DNA of 64,000 nt from Rhipicephalus microplus (GCF_043290135.1 NC_134700.1:240377088-240441087); one strand, 5' to 3'. Counted from the first letter of the stretch, positions 24,885-37,762 are shown. Numbers and translations: made by a program. Notes: a model not told the origin generated them from the letters alone.

Positions 24885-25163
24885 AGGGCCAGTCAACAGT
24901 CTCTGAAACGGGCTGGAAAAGCTCGCGCAATTTTCCTGCGCGTGAACAACCTCCTTATACGCGCAGTGACGTCAACTCGGCAATCGGCGACGTGACGCAG
25001 CACGCGGCTCGTCGATTGGTCTAAACCAGGTCTCAACAAAGAGTGATGAAGTCAACGTCACCGATCGCTGAGTTGACGTCACTTCGCTTGGAAAGAAGTT
25101 AGTCAGGCGTTCGAAAAATGCGCGAGCTTTTACTGCGCGTTTCGGGGCCTGTCGATTGGCCCT
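24885..25163. mobile_element. MITE with long inverted repeats and TTAA target duplication
   Basis: The element is flanked by TTAA at 24881-24884 and 25164-25167. Its ends, AGGGCCAGTCAACAG and (reverse complement) AGGGCCAATCGACAG, continue into inverted repeats of about 65 bp that share AAAAGCTCGCGCA. The 279-bp interior is GC-rich and non-coding. TTAA duplications are characteristic of piggyBac and of the Kolobok/T2 group. The AGGG start fits the latter somewhat better, but with no transposase present this is inference. Confidence 0.8.
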
Positions 25164-25167
25164 TTAA

Positions 25168-26669
25168 TGTATTATGTCAGAGTTTGGTCAGTGGCTTGAT
25201 TATAACAGAAAATAATAAAACAAAAGTACTTGAAGTTTTGCTTATTTATTGATCAGCGTGATGTGAGAAAATTCATGTCTATTTTACCACTACATCCGTA
25301 TGGGAGCGTTTTGGATAGCTGTGATGAAGATTCGGTGGGAAAAAAATGAGTGCAGTCATTTTTGCTCTCGTGAATCTATCCTTACGTTATTTCTTCTGTG
25401 TGCTCAACAAGGCCTGGTGATGGCAACACAGAAATGGGAATCCAGTGGTCGTTAGCGCTTGAGACGTTTTCTATACAAGGAAGCTATAAAGAAAAAAATG
25501 CTGACAAGGCAATGTACAGTCGGCAAACACCCCAGGACACAAGATTGATCGCCGGCATCATTATGCAAAATTTGAGCGCCGCCATTGAAGGAAGCCTTAT
25601 AAAGTGGCTCAGTTATCGCGTTTCACGGCTTACAGAAGGTCAAGTTATTGTGGCTCATGTGGACCCCAAAAGTGCTTCCGGAGGTTGTTTGCCTGCAGAA
25701 AAGCCCAAAAAGAAAAAAACCTGAAGCCAATGATCATCCAGAAGTTTTACTCGTTCATTTCCTATTTTCTTTTCATTGTCTTCCTGGTAAGAAAGGGGCT
25801 TTAGGTACAAGCTCACATGAAAGACGATGGTACGCTGTGTTGGAGAAAAGCTTCTGCAATTCCTGGGCTTCTTATTTTTTCCTCTAAGTTGGTAATAAAA
25901 AACCCAATAAAGAGGAAAGCGGATTTTCGTTTATCGCCTGAAAGAGATGGCTTAGACGAGCAACACTACGTTATGGGAGCTGGAACCATTGACAGGAAGA
26001 GTTGATTGTTCTGACCACATTTAAGTAGGAGGCAACCCTACCGAGAGTGTCGGGGATTAAACACGGGTCTGCTTTGCGAACGTTGCTGAATTCTGTTCTG
26101 TAGCCTAGCTTAGGCAAATTAAGGTGCAAGTAAGGAAAATATTGCTCTTTGAGAGATAATATAAATGAAGATGATAATTCCTTTTACCGCCTATTCAGAA
26201 ACTGCCCGGGCATGACGTGCCTTCATTACGCCTCCTGTACTCATCTACAATCATTAGCATAAAAGTTTTGCATATTTATTTTTAGGAAAGCCCTCTCGTT
26301 GATGCTCGTATTCCCAAGTGTGGGTGAGCGATGACGAGACTCGATATAAAGTTCAACAAAAACCCCGACCACATTAACGTAGGAGCGGTGGTAGAGGCTG
26401 CATTAAAGTAACTCGAGTCAATGTTGGATTCTTTCAAACTACAACTCTATCACCGACGACCTCACTGTCGGGAAGGTGGCTTAGCGAAATTCGAGACTCC
26501 TTTCGTTCACTAAGTGCAATTCTCGAGTGACGGCAAGCAATGCTTGTACGGTCATCCGTCTTGTTTCGAAGCGGGTGACTCTTTCGGTCATAGGTTTGGC
26601 CATAGTGGATTTATTATGGAAATGCGTATCGATGGACAAGGGAGGGATTCAAGTAAAGATCAACTTTTT
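25168..26669. other. No recognised feature
   Basis: It contains a 108-codon plus frame (25398-25724) ending in a lysine run, with no known motif and no supporting splice or repeat context. Confidence 0.4.
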
Positions 26670-27556
26670 AAATGCGAAACATTTCTTAATGAACTTCGGC
26701 GACTTTGAGTGCATTTACCTAGCCGCTTACGTTTGGGTATAGCATCGTGGTCACCCCCTTATCTTGGCGTGAACCAAAATTAGCATAGGAGGGTAAGGTG
26801 GTTTTACGAATATGACACACTGGTCAAGACATGAGTAATGTCGCAATGGCGTCGCGTACATCATCAAACACTTCCCGCCAGACAGTGGGACATACCCACG
26901 CGCGAGTTTGTGCCGCTGGTATGCGGGTATGTGCACCAGGTAGTTGACACTTAGTATCTACCCAGAAACGCCGAGAACACACATGAGCAATTTTAACGCG
27001 CAAGCGTTCAGAAATGTCCACATTAGTAGCGTCGACCCGACGAATGCAAAGAATAAATGTCAGGGTCCCAGCTAGAATTGAACGCAGACATTCTGCGTTG
27101 CAATAAATCATTTTACCACAGAACTGCTTTTCAAACCTTCGTGAAACGTCAATAATGGTTTTGGTGCTGCCTACCCAATTTTATAAACATTACATATGTA
27201 CTCCTTTGATACAGCCGTCACGTCGCCTTAATTTCGATTGTGGGTAGTTGCCAAGCGCTAAGGTTGATTTATGTAGCATTGTCCAGGACCAGCATCTTCG
27301 CGAGCATTAGCGCTTCAGATCAGCTTCTGGTGCTGCTAATACACATGTTATAGTTGGCATCGTTGCGCAAGTGCAAACAATTAGTTATATAAACATCTAC
27401 AACTATTTGACATATGTCTGTACGTGCAACATTTGTACATATATTAAGTGTCATTTCGTGACGTGTCGCTCAAGAAAAAAAATTGCGAAACGGCCACCTT
27501 TCCTCCACATGCTTCGCATAACGTCGATTCCAAGGTACGTGGGATCTGCCGACATT
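26670..27556 (-). repeat. Dispersed composite repeat family A, copy 2
   Basis: Reverse-oriented copy. The hairpin end AAATGCGAAACATTT lies at 26670-26684, and the GTACGTGGGATCTGCC end at about 27536-27550. Between them are the CCACCTTACCCTCC block, GTGGGACATACCC (26885), GCGGGTATGTGC (26923), the tRNA-like segment and the shared stretch near 27180-27500. Unlike copy 1 it has no microsatellite between the CCCAAACGTAAGCGG block and the hairpin end. It may represent the array-free form of the family. Confidence 0.65.
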
Positions 27557-28133
27557 TTCTTCTTCATTTCCTAAAAGCGTTTATTATTGCCTGAAGAATG
27601 AAATGTTCAGGCTGCTGTGCCATGCGGGAAAGGAATGCAGTACAGGTAGCTTTTATCGTGTATGATACCCGTCAAATAATACCTGAACAGCGGTAAGTAT
27701 TCGTTGCGCAATAAAGTGCCCCGTCCAGCTGTTACCAAAGACGAGCGCGCACATATGCGCAGTGCTGGCGTACCCGATGTGAGCGGCTGCCCATGATGAC
27801 GACTGGAGGGCGTGTACTACACCACTGCGAATGGTAGCCGCTGACCGGGCTCCATCTGACGAAAATCATACATTTTTTGGCTCTAACACCTTGAGGGGAA
27901 TCTCGCATCGGTATCTAAGCGGTCTCTTTCAGTGGCGCTGTATTACTTTGGGAAATATGGGAAGCACAAGCTTCTGATCTGCTTCGAATGGTTTTAGTTC
28001 ATGAGCTTCGCGACGTTTATTTTGTGAGTGTTAAATAAAGTGGTATGAGGCATATTTCGAATGAAAGTTTCTACATTTTTTAACTTAAAACTTACTGTCG
28101 GATCTTTTCATGACAATGAGATGGAAGTGAAAT
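27557..28133. other. No recognised feature
   Basis: Around 27720-27870 the sequence is noticeably more GC-rich and CpG-rich than its neighbours, but no open frame or repeat match was recognised. Confidence 0.4.
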
Positions 28134-28142
28134 TGAGAAAAG

Positions 28143-28145
<3 letters not shown>

Positions 28146-28184
<39 letters not shown>

Positions 28185-28347
28185 ATGTGGGGTTTAACGT
28201 CCCAAAACCACTATATGATTATGAGAGACGCCGTAGTGGAGGGCTCCGGAAATTTAGACCACCTAGGGTTCTTTAACGTGCACCCAAATCTGAGCACACG
28301 GGCCTACAACATTTCCGCCTCCATCGGAAATGCAGCCACCGCAGCCG
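28146..28347 (-). mobile_element. Ruka-like SINE, 5'-truncated, with expanded GATT tail
   Basis: TGAGAAAAGTTT occurs exactly at 28134-28145 and 28348-28359, a perfect 12-bp target duplication. Between them lies a minus-strand SINE body missing its tRNA-like head, with the tail grown into about ten GATT units (28145-28184, plus strand). The truncation is therefore original to the insertion rather than later loss. This is the youngest-looking SINE insertion by its duplication. Confidence 0.92.
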
Positions 28348-28601
28348 TGAGAAAAGTTTAACAACAAGGTTATGCGTTGCTCTTTCATTGTGTTGTATGT
28401 TCCGCTTTAGTATATGATGCATTATTTTTGCGATTGTAAGCATGGCACTCTTGACGAATTTGTGCTTCGTCTTTGATATTTGTACAATGCATTCTTCGTG
28501 TCAACACTGCCAAATGCCTGTTTGCATTAACGCTCTCGCATCTCAAATTTACCGCTGTTGGTTCTCGCCATTCCTGCTCCGATCAAAATGGTTAATCACA
28601 T

Positions 28602-28908
28602 GTGGCACATACCTGCATACTACTGTCCGTGGTTTATGGTTATGGTTTATGGTTTATGGTTTATGGTTTATGGCCGTTTGTGTCTGGAGGGAAGGGTTTG
28701 ACGACATACGCGACGGGATTATAACATTATCGATCTCATGGCCAGCCAGATGTATTCGCTGAATCCTTTCACCCTTTTTGCTAATTTTGGCCAGCACCAA
28801 GATATGCAGGCAATCCCGAGAGCACCCAGATGCAGGCCGCTAGATAACTAGGCACGTAAATGAAAAAGCTCAAAGTGCCTGTAGTTTACTGAAAAATGCT
28901 TAGCATTT
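28602..28908 (+). repeat. Dispersed repeat family A, right-end copy 3
   Basis: It starts at GTGGCACATACCT and contains the GAGAGCACCCAGATGCAGGC block and GCTCAAAGTGCC. It ends with the hairpin AAATGC-TTA-GCATTT (28894-28908), in which the loop has changed but the stem is intact. A (TTTATGG)n run replaces the segment after the motif. Confidence 0.6.
28631..28673. repeat. (TTTATGG)n heptanucleotide repeat
   Basis: Five to six units of GGTTTAT, one of them shortened. It is not the usual arthropod telomere unit TTAGG. Confidence 0.85.
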
Positions 28909-29574
28909 AAAGCAAACTGAAACAACCGAGGTAAGAATTTTTGAAGGGCTGTTGTACGAACAGCGATGCGCATCGCACGTGGTTTTCGTTCTTTACAGAG
29001 ATGCGTATCAGGGTTCACGCGAAATGCACATGCGTGGTGATGTATCCCACAGTTGAAGGCGCTTTTGCTTCTTGTGTTGCAAACGTGAACAAACTGACAA
29101 TGGTTAGCTTAGGCCGACAGAAAATAATGAATACTCAGAAAGAAACAGAGTAGAACGAAAAATAAAAAAGCATCATTGTTCCTTCGTTGGAAACAGCTAT
29201 AGTAGAATGCGCGAATCCGCAGCGCACATAACACGTGAGTCAGACACGGTCCTGCGTGATTTCTTGCTTGTTCCGCAACCGCGTTCTTAGAGAAAGGCTG
29301 CGAAAATATCAGGTTGAATTGTCTTCCATTGGGACGTGACGAGGAAGAAAGTCGGAATGAGGATGGTGCTTTGTTGTAGCAATTTGGACAATTTTCGCAG
29401 GTGCTGTTTTGTTGTTTTTGAAAAAAAGAGAGCAAAATGAACTGGTGGCGCAGAGCTGAAACCATCCGCGGAGCTGGTGTACGAACAATAGTTAAGTTTT
29501 ACTAGTAACGTCACTACTTTGCTAGAGACGATGAGTTTTTACTACTAATATTACGCATGGCTGGACTTTGCTAG
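28909..29574. other. No recognised feature
   Basis: Open frames on the minus strand up to 118 codons (29109-29465) are serine/phenylalanine-rich and carry no motif. Confidence 0.4.
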
Positions 29575-30115
29575 AATGGTCACGTGACTGCCCATTACGT
29601 GATGTGATTTTTGTCACGTGACTACAGTTGTTATGTGGCTCTTGGCCGGAACATGTCAAGCAGGCGAGCAAAGAACTTTATTTGAATCCGGATACAACGC
29701 TCACTCCCCTTTAGCGGGCGACATCGGCTAGCCGCACCCATGACAGCACGGGTAAGTGCACCTCCTCGGCCATGTTATGGGCTCTGTCGAAAGCCCTTAG
29801 CTGGTTTCACGGGACCAGACGTTGTATTTTTCATGGCGGGTACATGTCACGCAAATGACTATTCGGTGCTGTTGTGTGATTTTATCACGTGTTTAAAATT
29901 CACGTGAGTTTCACTCACGTGACTGGAGACAGAGCGATGTTATGTAATTTTCGGTCATATGAGTAGCTGCTAGATGTTATATGATTTTAGTCCCGTGACA
30001 AGTCATTATGCAATAATACGTGATGTTAAGTTGCGTGACTAGTTATCACGCAATGTTACACGATTTCTACTCCGGTACTAGTTGGTCCATGATGTTACGT
30101 AATTTCCGGCCATAT
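29575..30115. repeat. Degenerate minisatellite, unit about 40 bp, rich in CACGTG
   Basis: From about 29880 to 30115 a unit of roughly 40 bp of the form TCACGTGACTAGT...ATGTTACGTGATTTT recurs four or five times with much divergence. Similar units lie at 29575-29640. At least five GTCACGTGA-like E-box words are intact. A 200-bp stretch without clear units (29645-29860) separates the two clusters. Confidence 0.6.
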
Positions 30116-31051
30116 AACAAAGCGGCCAGTGTTGATTTTGCTAAGTATTTTACGCCAGACAACTCCGCGCAGGTTAGTGAGAGTGAAAGCGAAGTTCAAG
30201 GGGACGAAGCGAGAACATTTTGGTGCGGGATTACAATAATTTGTGTTCGCACTACCCGAGGTAAAGCGAAGACCTTAAAGAGCTCAGCTCTCAGTAAAGA
30301 GAGCGATCGAGTGTAGAAAAATGAGGATGTGGTTGCAGGGTTCAACCGAAGCTCAAACGAAGTGGCAGTAAATGTATTAAAAGTTGCCAAAGGAAATAGA
30401 TATTCAATGGAGAAGCACATCAGTTTGATCGTTCGGTAGTGTCGCTCTTAGGTATTTTTGCAGGCCAGTTTTGCTTCGACCGCCAGAAGCCAATAGTGCT
30501 TCGTTTGCGGCGATGTTAGCTTGTCATGGAATTGCAAGCTCTATACGTCAAAGTGTTTGTGCGTGCTTGTGTATATCGATATTGTTCAGCAGTGGGTAGA
30601 AAAACAGAAAACAATTTTTTGTATTATTTAACACCTCGAATGCCAGAGGAACTGCTTATGTTCGAATGTATACGTAAACATCAAAACTTACGGGATTGCA
30701 GAATCGGAGGAAAGCCTCGCCTAATGCTTGAAAAGCCACTGAGGACAATTTCGCGATTGTGGTATTGTTGAATTCGCTAGAGGCGACAACACTTGCAAAC
30801 TTCTTTCCAAAGTCCTTACTAGCAACTTGTAAAAAAAGTTTTTTTTTCATTGTAATTTTCTTAAAAATAATTTTGCTAAACATTTTTTCTATAGAGATGG
30901 AAGCACCTAAAAGCAGTGATGTTAACCAGGCACACTTCAGTTTAACTACCATGCACTGAAGAAAGGAATGAAGGGGAGAAAAGAGAGACATAGGGAAAGA
31001 GTCAGATGAATGTAGTTATAGGCACAGTTAGGAGAGCACATCGCCTCACCG
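30116..31051. other. No recognised feature
   Basis: Frames up to 111 codons on both strands, none with a recognisable domain. Confidence 0.4.
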
Positions 31052-31085
31052 CTGATCTGTGCGATCGGGTGATCGCACAGATCAG
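31052..31085. repeat. Perfect 15-bp inverted repeat
   Basis: CTGATCTGTGCGATC (31052-31066) and GATCGCACAGATCAG (31071-31085) are exact inverse complements around a 4-nt loop, GGGT. No T-run follows that would suggest a terminator. Confidence 0.95.
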
Positions 31086-31200
31086 TTGAAATCAGATGAC
31101 TGAGTGGCGCTTGGCTGCTTTTTGTGCCTTGGACACACATATATAATTGTATACATATATAGTCCCAGGTTCTTGTTCACAGAAAGTAGTCAAAATTGGA

Positions 31201-31715
<515 letters not shown>

Positions 31716-31719
<4 letters not shown>

Positions 31720-32888
31720 GGGTTCCTCATAGAAATGATTAAGACGGCTCAAAGGCGACAATTCTGTGCTTTCAACCTATGTTTCATAATCACACTAGAA
31801 GTAGTGTTTCCAAAGTTTTATTGTATGAAATTTTCGAGCGCTCTCAGTATTATTCATTAAACAAAAACAACTGTAAAAAGTGTGCTATGATTCTTTGCGC
31901 CTTCTTATTGTTTTCCTTAGTCGATGTATTTACCGGAATGATATTCGTAAAATCACAAGAATAACACCAGACCAAAGCCGCTTCTGTTCTTTTCAACTAC
32001 AGGAGAAAATATCGCCGCCCTTAGGGGGCACCTTAGGGTGTCGGCTTGTGGTCATCGTCATTATCTATGATAAGCGGGTATGTGCCACAAAACTTTGATG
32101 AATCTCATTACTTACCAGATGACCTTATATCACGTATTAGGTGTCAAAAGTTCGTCGTTACTCCGTGAAGCATTGTTTGACTAAGCAGCGGTGTCAGAAT
32201 CACAGCCACAGTATTTTTAATGCGCTCACGTTTCTTATCTAAATCAGATACGCAAACGTGTACCTCTACGGCGAAGTCTTATTTCAAACGCCATTACTTG
32301 AAACTTATCTGGAAAGTGATGATGTGTTTGTGGACTGCTGACGAGTTAAGTAGTAAATAGCAAAGGTTTTGCTGTGAGATGCATCGTCCGCACACATATC
32401 CTGCTTCGCCCCTATATCATGGGCTGTAGGTTCACACAATAAACAAAAGTTGGAAGCTTAGTGCTCATGCTGTCATCTTTTTTTTTATCTTGACTGTAAC
32501 ATCTCTTGCTCACGCTTCAACTGAGCCGCGCTTAAGCAATACCATTTTTATACAGCACCAACTCGCCCAGTCAGCAGTACTTCCCCCCTACACTGGTGTT
32601 ACGTTAGTGGAGCTCAAACTTCATTCCCTTCCCTCTTGCTTTTTTCGTTAATGATGCTTTACAAGCAAAGATTTGGGGTCCATGAGCGAGTCAAGTGTTT
32701 AAATACGAGGCTAGTTTTGCCAAGCTTCGCGAGATAGCGGAAGTGTTCCACGCTGAAGCAAGACAAAATGAAACGAGCAGCAGCGTCCGCCTCTTCATGG
32801 AAACGTGCGCTTGCCGGAGCAGCAACAAATAATTAGTAAAGTATTAAAAGAGTTTTGTAGCACCTTCATATTTCGGTATGAAATGGCT
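31716..32888. other. No gene; single repeat-family motif
   Basis: GCGGGTATGTGCCAC lies at 32074-32088, preceded by a GC-rich patch, suggesting a fragment of a repeat related to family A. The rest is unremarkable. Confidence 0.4.
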
Positions 32889-33062
32889 GATGGCTGCAGT
32901 GGCTGCATTTTCGATGGAGGTGAAAATTCTCAAGGTCCGTGTGCTCAGATTTGAGTGCACGTTAAAATATCCCAGGTGGTCAAAATTTGTGCAGCCGCCC
33001 ACTACGGCGTCTGTCATGATGATATGGTAGTTTTCGTACGTTACACCTCACATAATATTAAT
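32889..33062 (+). mobile_element. Ruka-like SINE, head missing
   Basis: The body is recognisable from GGCTGCATTTTCGATGGAGG through GTGTGCTCAGATTTGAGTGC to CCACTACGGCGTCTGTCAT. The tail is decayed. No tRNA-like head and no clear target duplication are seen, so this is an old or 5'-truncated copy, the most diverged of the five. Confidence 0.8.
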
Positions 33063-34476
33063 TATTCAATTAGTTATAGCTGACCTTGTTCATAGAAAAT
33101 TGTTTTCCAACCAATCAATTCGCCGTTAAGATTGAAGTGTGCTATCAATATATTGACTGGTGTTTGGTTTTTGTAAAATGACTTTGAAACATGCTTTGTC
33201 ACAAAGATGTCCACTCATGCCGAAAAAAAAATTGCCTAGTACAGAGCCCATGTGAAGCAAATGAAACAAGCCACTACGGAATAGGACATTAGGTTTATGT
33301 TCTGCAGTAGCCACGATACAGCTACCTACTGTTAAGACTACAGATGAGCAACGTGCCTACAACCAAAGATGAAGAAAACGGTAACGGGAGTGTCAACGGT
33401 ATCGGTGGGCGTGCATACCATTGAGGTCAGTGCACGAAACGTCTAACAAAAGCATCGATGCAGGCAGACATGCAGCAAGCCTGTATGAACTTTGCGCCAA
33501 CAAGCCCACCACCAGATTTAGAATTCGAAGCCAGACAAGAGAACGCATGCCATGAAGCAAAAGAATGCGGTCTTGTAGATTGGCTATGCGAGAAAGCCTC
33601 GCTTCATGGGCTGTTGGTGTCTTCATTGACGTGTCATGGTGGGCTTTGCACAGCGGTTTGAATGTTAGGAACTTTACCCATCTGACGTTTGATATCAAAT
33701 TGGCCTCTCACATGCCACATCTGTGTCGAGTGATACATAGCTTCGCTGGTCATCCACCTTTATAGAAATAATACAGTATTTAGGGGCGACGCTCTTTAGG
33801 GTCGAGCCATGTCCCCCGTTTGCGGTGACACTCATTTGCATGTTCAAGTGGGCAATATACGGGTATTCACGGTTACACGAATGACCCCTCGGAGCTTAAC
33901 CTTATCATCATTTACATCATGGATATGCTGCAATTTTTTAGGACTGATTTTCTAAAAATCTAGATGAAGGCACTTCCGCGACTTACGTTCTGACACTTTA
34001 TCTATATCCTTAGTGACCTTCATTCCGAGGAGGACCAGTAAGCGCGCTTCATTAGTCCTTCTAATGCAGCCATCCCGCCTTTCTTTTTCATTATTCTACT
34101 CCTCTCGACCTCAATATCATTCGCGTGTGTATGGTTTAAGGAGGCTAGCGCATCTTTTAAACTTTTTTGCTTTCACGGCACTCTTTCGAACGAGGCTGCA
34201 CAGAAGGGGTTAAGGACATTTGACGAACATAACAAGAGGGCACCGAGGCGGGATTGTGTGTCAGAGATTAAGCGCTGTTTCAGAAAGGACGGGTAACGTC
34301 AAGCAGTGAAGCGGTCTTTCCATTGCTTGAACGCAGGAGTATGCAATGGGTCGCCGGAAGTCGAAGAGGGAAGCATCACCATTAGGTTGGCGCCAATTCT
34401 GCGAAGCTACGAAAGAAAATGACGCACTCTTCTTCATGTGACGTCTGGGCATCGTCGCTGTTACGCATCTCTCTAA
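33063..34476. other. No gene; contains a GGGGCGA-type hairpin remnant
   Basis: At about 33780 TTTAGGGGCGACGCTCTTTAGG resembles the hairpin at 40879 (AGGAGCGAAGCTCCT), probably the end of a shared dispersed repeat. No coding sequence is recognised. Confidence 0.4.
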
Positions 34477-34496
34477 CCCCCCCCCCCCCCCCCCCC
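34477..34496. repeat. Poly(C) run of 20
   Basis: Twenty consecutive C. Its length is likely to vary and to be error-prone in sequencing. The counterpart G11 run lies at 40330-40340. Confidence 0.9.
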
Positions 34497-36521
34497 GAGG
34501 CCAAGTAGAGAGTCAGGAAAGCGTCACGTGGATAAGACAGTCTGGCTCGAGTGAAGGCGGGTTACGGAGGAGACGGTTATGGCGCAGACGTGTGTCTCTG
34601 CGAGCATCCATCATCGATCGCTATGCGACGTTTCTTGGAGACATACGCTACTTTTTTTATTTCTTCCAAACAGTTCTGTCCCTCTCTGTGTGCGCACTTT
34701 GTTCACCCATTTTTATTCTCTGTCTTTACATCGACCATTGCTGCACTTCTTCGTAGATTTTTCCTGGTGGTGGGGATAATAGCACACTTTTTTGTACTGT
34801 TACATCTTGCAGGAACAAGCTCAACTTTGATGACGAGCTTTTTTTTTTTGCGCTCAATATGTGTTCGACCACTGGCTTTCGATTCGACGGCACACTTGCC
34901 GCTGCTCGGTAGGCAAAGATATGTTAAATACGGGGACGGCAGAGGTGGTAGTGCTCGCAATTAGATTTGCAGCGCTCCTGGGTGCCGGGAAAACGACCAC
35001 ACTGGCATCGCCTGCGTCATGATGTTTGCCACGACGGTGACATCAACTTTGCTAATTGCTTTATGTCCTCTGCGTTTTCGGCCCCAAGAGCCTTTCGCTC
35101 AGGCGTTCGTTTTATCAGTACAGTATAAGTCTGGCTCCGCGTTCTAGCGGTCTTTAGTGAGGTATGAATAAATACGAACATGAGGCAATAAAGTCTAAGG
35201 CATGCACAATTAATCACGCCGCTAAATTTCTCGCACGGTCTCTCTAAACCCTCTCCTCTCGACCATTCCGCCAGGGTGCACTGAACTTTTATCTTGAACT
35301 TTTAATTTCTTGCAGCTTTCTTTACTTATTTACATTTTTTTTTCATCCATCAGTGGAAGCAACCACTGCTGCGGCTGCTTCATGTTGGTGTAAATCTGGT
35401 ATGTTGAGGACAGAAAACTATTTTCGCTCTCCATTTATCGCTTTTGTGTGACAGTTCAAGATTTTCGCAAGTAATGACACCTGCATGCTTTTTCCTTGCA
35501 CAGGGACTTACTAAATTTACAGTGCAATTGATTGGATTATTGCACAACTATCGTTTTAGTGGTGTTTGTATGCATTACACACACTAATAGAGTCAATGAG
35601 AAACCTAGCTATAGAAACAAGAACACTAATGAACAGGATGCGCAATACGCCCTTAATTATGTTAATTTGTTCATGACTGGTACGCACGTTTTCTCGTGTA
35701 GTTTTAACTTAAACCTTTTCGCACCTTTGTTTATGTACGCAATGTGTGATTGCAGCAAGAAGCATCTGATGTGTTCAATCAAAACGCGTGCTTGCTTTGA
35801 GACAGTTTGAACGCAAGGCGCTCGCAATACTTAAGAAACATCTGTGTTTGTCGTGATATGGATAGAAACTACTATTGTATATGGTTTTATTTCCAAGCTA
35901 CAGGTATACTCGCCATTGTCCGCCGTCTTTCTCGTGCCTCGTGAGTAAAATGCCTTGCCGGACATGGTGTCGAGCTAATGCCTGCAAAACATTGTCTTTT
36001 AGCTCATTGATTTAGCTGCAAAGTAGGCTATTTGTATTGCTCTAGCATATGTTGGTCTAGTTGACACAGGACCATACCGATGTAAACCAGGTGCTCAAAC
36101 AGCTAAGTGAGCGCTTAGTGCAATTAAAATTATTTACCTGCACAGTCACTGTAGCGGCCACGGACTGGTGTTGGGCTCGTTATTATACTGAAAAATACGC
36201 AAACCCGTTCAAAGAAAAAAAAACAGAAGTGTGTTCTGAGTGCCAAGACATGTACCCACGTCCATTATTTCCTCTGTACAGCTTCGAGCACACCAGTCTA
36301 GATGACAGAAGAGAAAAAGCGCTCGGCTTCTTGCTACAAATCACTGTAACGCCGCTCAAACATGACAGGTTCTACATATCTTTGTGGCAATCCATTCGTG
36401 AAGTATTAAACTGACGCTTATGCCCGTCGAGGGTTATCTGTGGGAGCAGTGCAAATACCTTTCTAAAATCAATTTTAGTTTTCAAACATTTCTCTTGTAC
36501 TGTACGCACTTTGAATGTGTA
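34497..36521. other. No confident gene
   Basis: Two frames were considered and left uncalled: 34551-34964 (137 codons, GTG-initiated, hydrophobic serine/phenylalanine-rich) and 36061-36414 (117 codons, TTG-initiated). Neither shows a known motif or flanking splice signals I can trust. Confidence 0.4.
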
Positions 36522-36894
<373 letters not shown>

Positions 36895-36960
36895 AGCGGC
36901 ACCCGTTCGTCCCTCGTTGTAGTTGTAGTCGTAGTATGTAACCAGTCTTACGTTTTGACC

Positions 36961-37662
36961 TGCAAGGTGGTGCCACTGGGAGATTTCTCCTGTGCGTTTT
37001 TGAACAATAAAAAAATTCACAGCATGCGCGTCAACAGAAAGCCGAATTCTCCTGTCTCTTATTCTCCATTAGCAGCCATTGGCATGTATATTGAGCACTA
37101 TATTACAAGAAAGGGTTGCTACGTTATACTCGCTAGGCTTAACCTTCTTAATTTTAGAAAGGTTTAGCGAGCGTTGGGCCGCAGTGTTATGAATACAGTG
37201 AACTAGTATTTACCATGAACTCGCTGTGGTTAAAGGTAGGAAGTAGATGCGGAGCGCAAGCCGTAGGAAAGGGTGTGTGTGCCACCTTTAGTTTAGTGCT
37301 TGGAATGTCCGCTGGATGGTGGTGCTTCTATAAGGAGAATATATGATGAAAAGATGCGAGATGGTGGTACTTGGAGTGTTGAATGGATGGACGAACGGAC
37401 ACACAGACAGAAGCATGGACGAACGCATAGATGGCTGCACGGACGGATGGACTCAGGGACGGACGCATGGACGGACGCAGGGGCGGATGCCTGGACGAAC
37501 GCAGGGACGGACGCACGAACAGACGCACGCACGGACGGGCGGATGGACGCACGGACGGTCACAAAGACGGACGCATGGATGGACGGAATCAAGAACGAAT
37601 GGACGGACGGATGCTTCGCCCCACTCTCCATCATTCACTCCGTGTATATGCTGCCCATTTTC
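36961..37662 (+). repeat. Dispersed repeat family B, plus-strand copy
   Basis: It aligns end to end with the reverse complement of 39500-40151. Shared landmarks in order: CAAGGTGGTGCCA, AGCAGCCATTGGCATGTA, GCTACGTTATACTCGCT, AGAAAGGTTTAGC, GAAGTAGATGCGGAGCGCAAG, GGAATGTCCGCTG, AATATATGATGAAAAGATGC, a degenerate GGAC-type minisatellite (about 37380-37610) and CGCCCCACTCTCCATCATTC. Open frames in the minisatellite are artefacts. Confidence 0.8.
37380..37610. repeat. Degenerate GGAC-type minisatellite
   Basis: A patchwork of GGACGGACGCA-, GGATGGACG- and GACGAACGCAGG-like units with no fixed period. The homologous block in reverse lies at about 39545-39690. It is internal to repeat B. Confidence 0.85.
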
Positions 37663-37676
37663 TAATTTCGCGTGAT

Positions 37677-37762
37677 GTGGTTACGAACACCGGTGGCAGC
37701 GGACAACTACGGCACTGCGCGAGACCTGAGTTGTTATCCCATAACAGCTTTCGCTGTAAACA
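37677..37762 (-). mobile_element. Fragment of second SINE family, body end
   Basis: The reverse complement matches 19508-19605 (AGCGAAAGCTGTTATGG, CAACT...GGTCT, GTAGTTGTCCGC, GTCCGTAACC-like). No tRNA-like head is present. It ends in a hairpin, ACAGC-TTTC-GCTGT, at 37744-37757. Confidence 0.55.

Noticed and set aside
28631..28673. Telomere-type repeat
   Set aside because: The unit TTTATGG is not the arthropod TTAGG and the run is only five to six units.
29735..29758. ATGACAGCACGG followed by GTAAGT, like a short first exon with a splice donor
   Set aside because: Such a combination is expected by chance in 64 kb and nothing else supports an exon.
29880..30115. CRISPR-like array
   Set aside because: Units are contiguous and diverged with no repeat-spacer pattern, and the genome is eukaryotic.
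36061..36414. 117-codon frame, fairly protein-like
   Set aside because: TTG start, no recognised family, no splice context that I trust.
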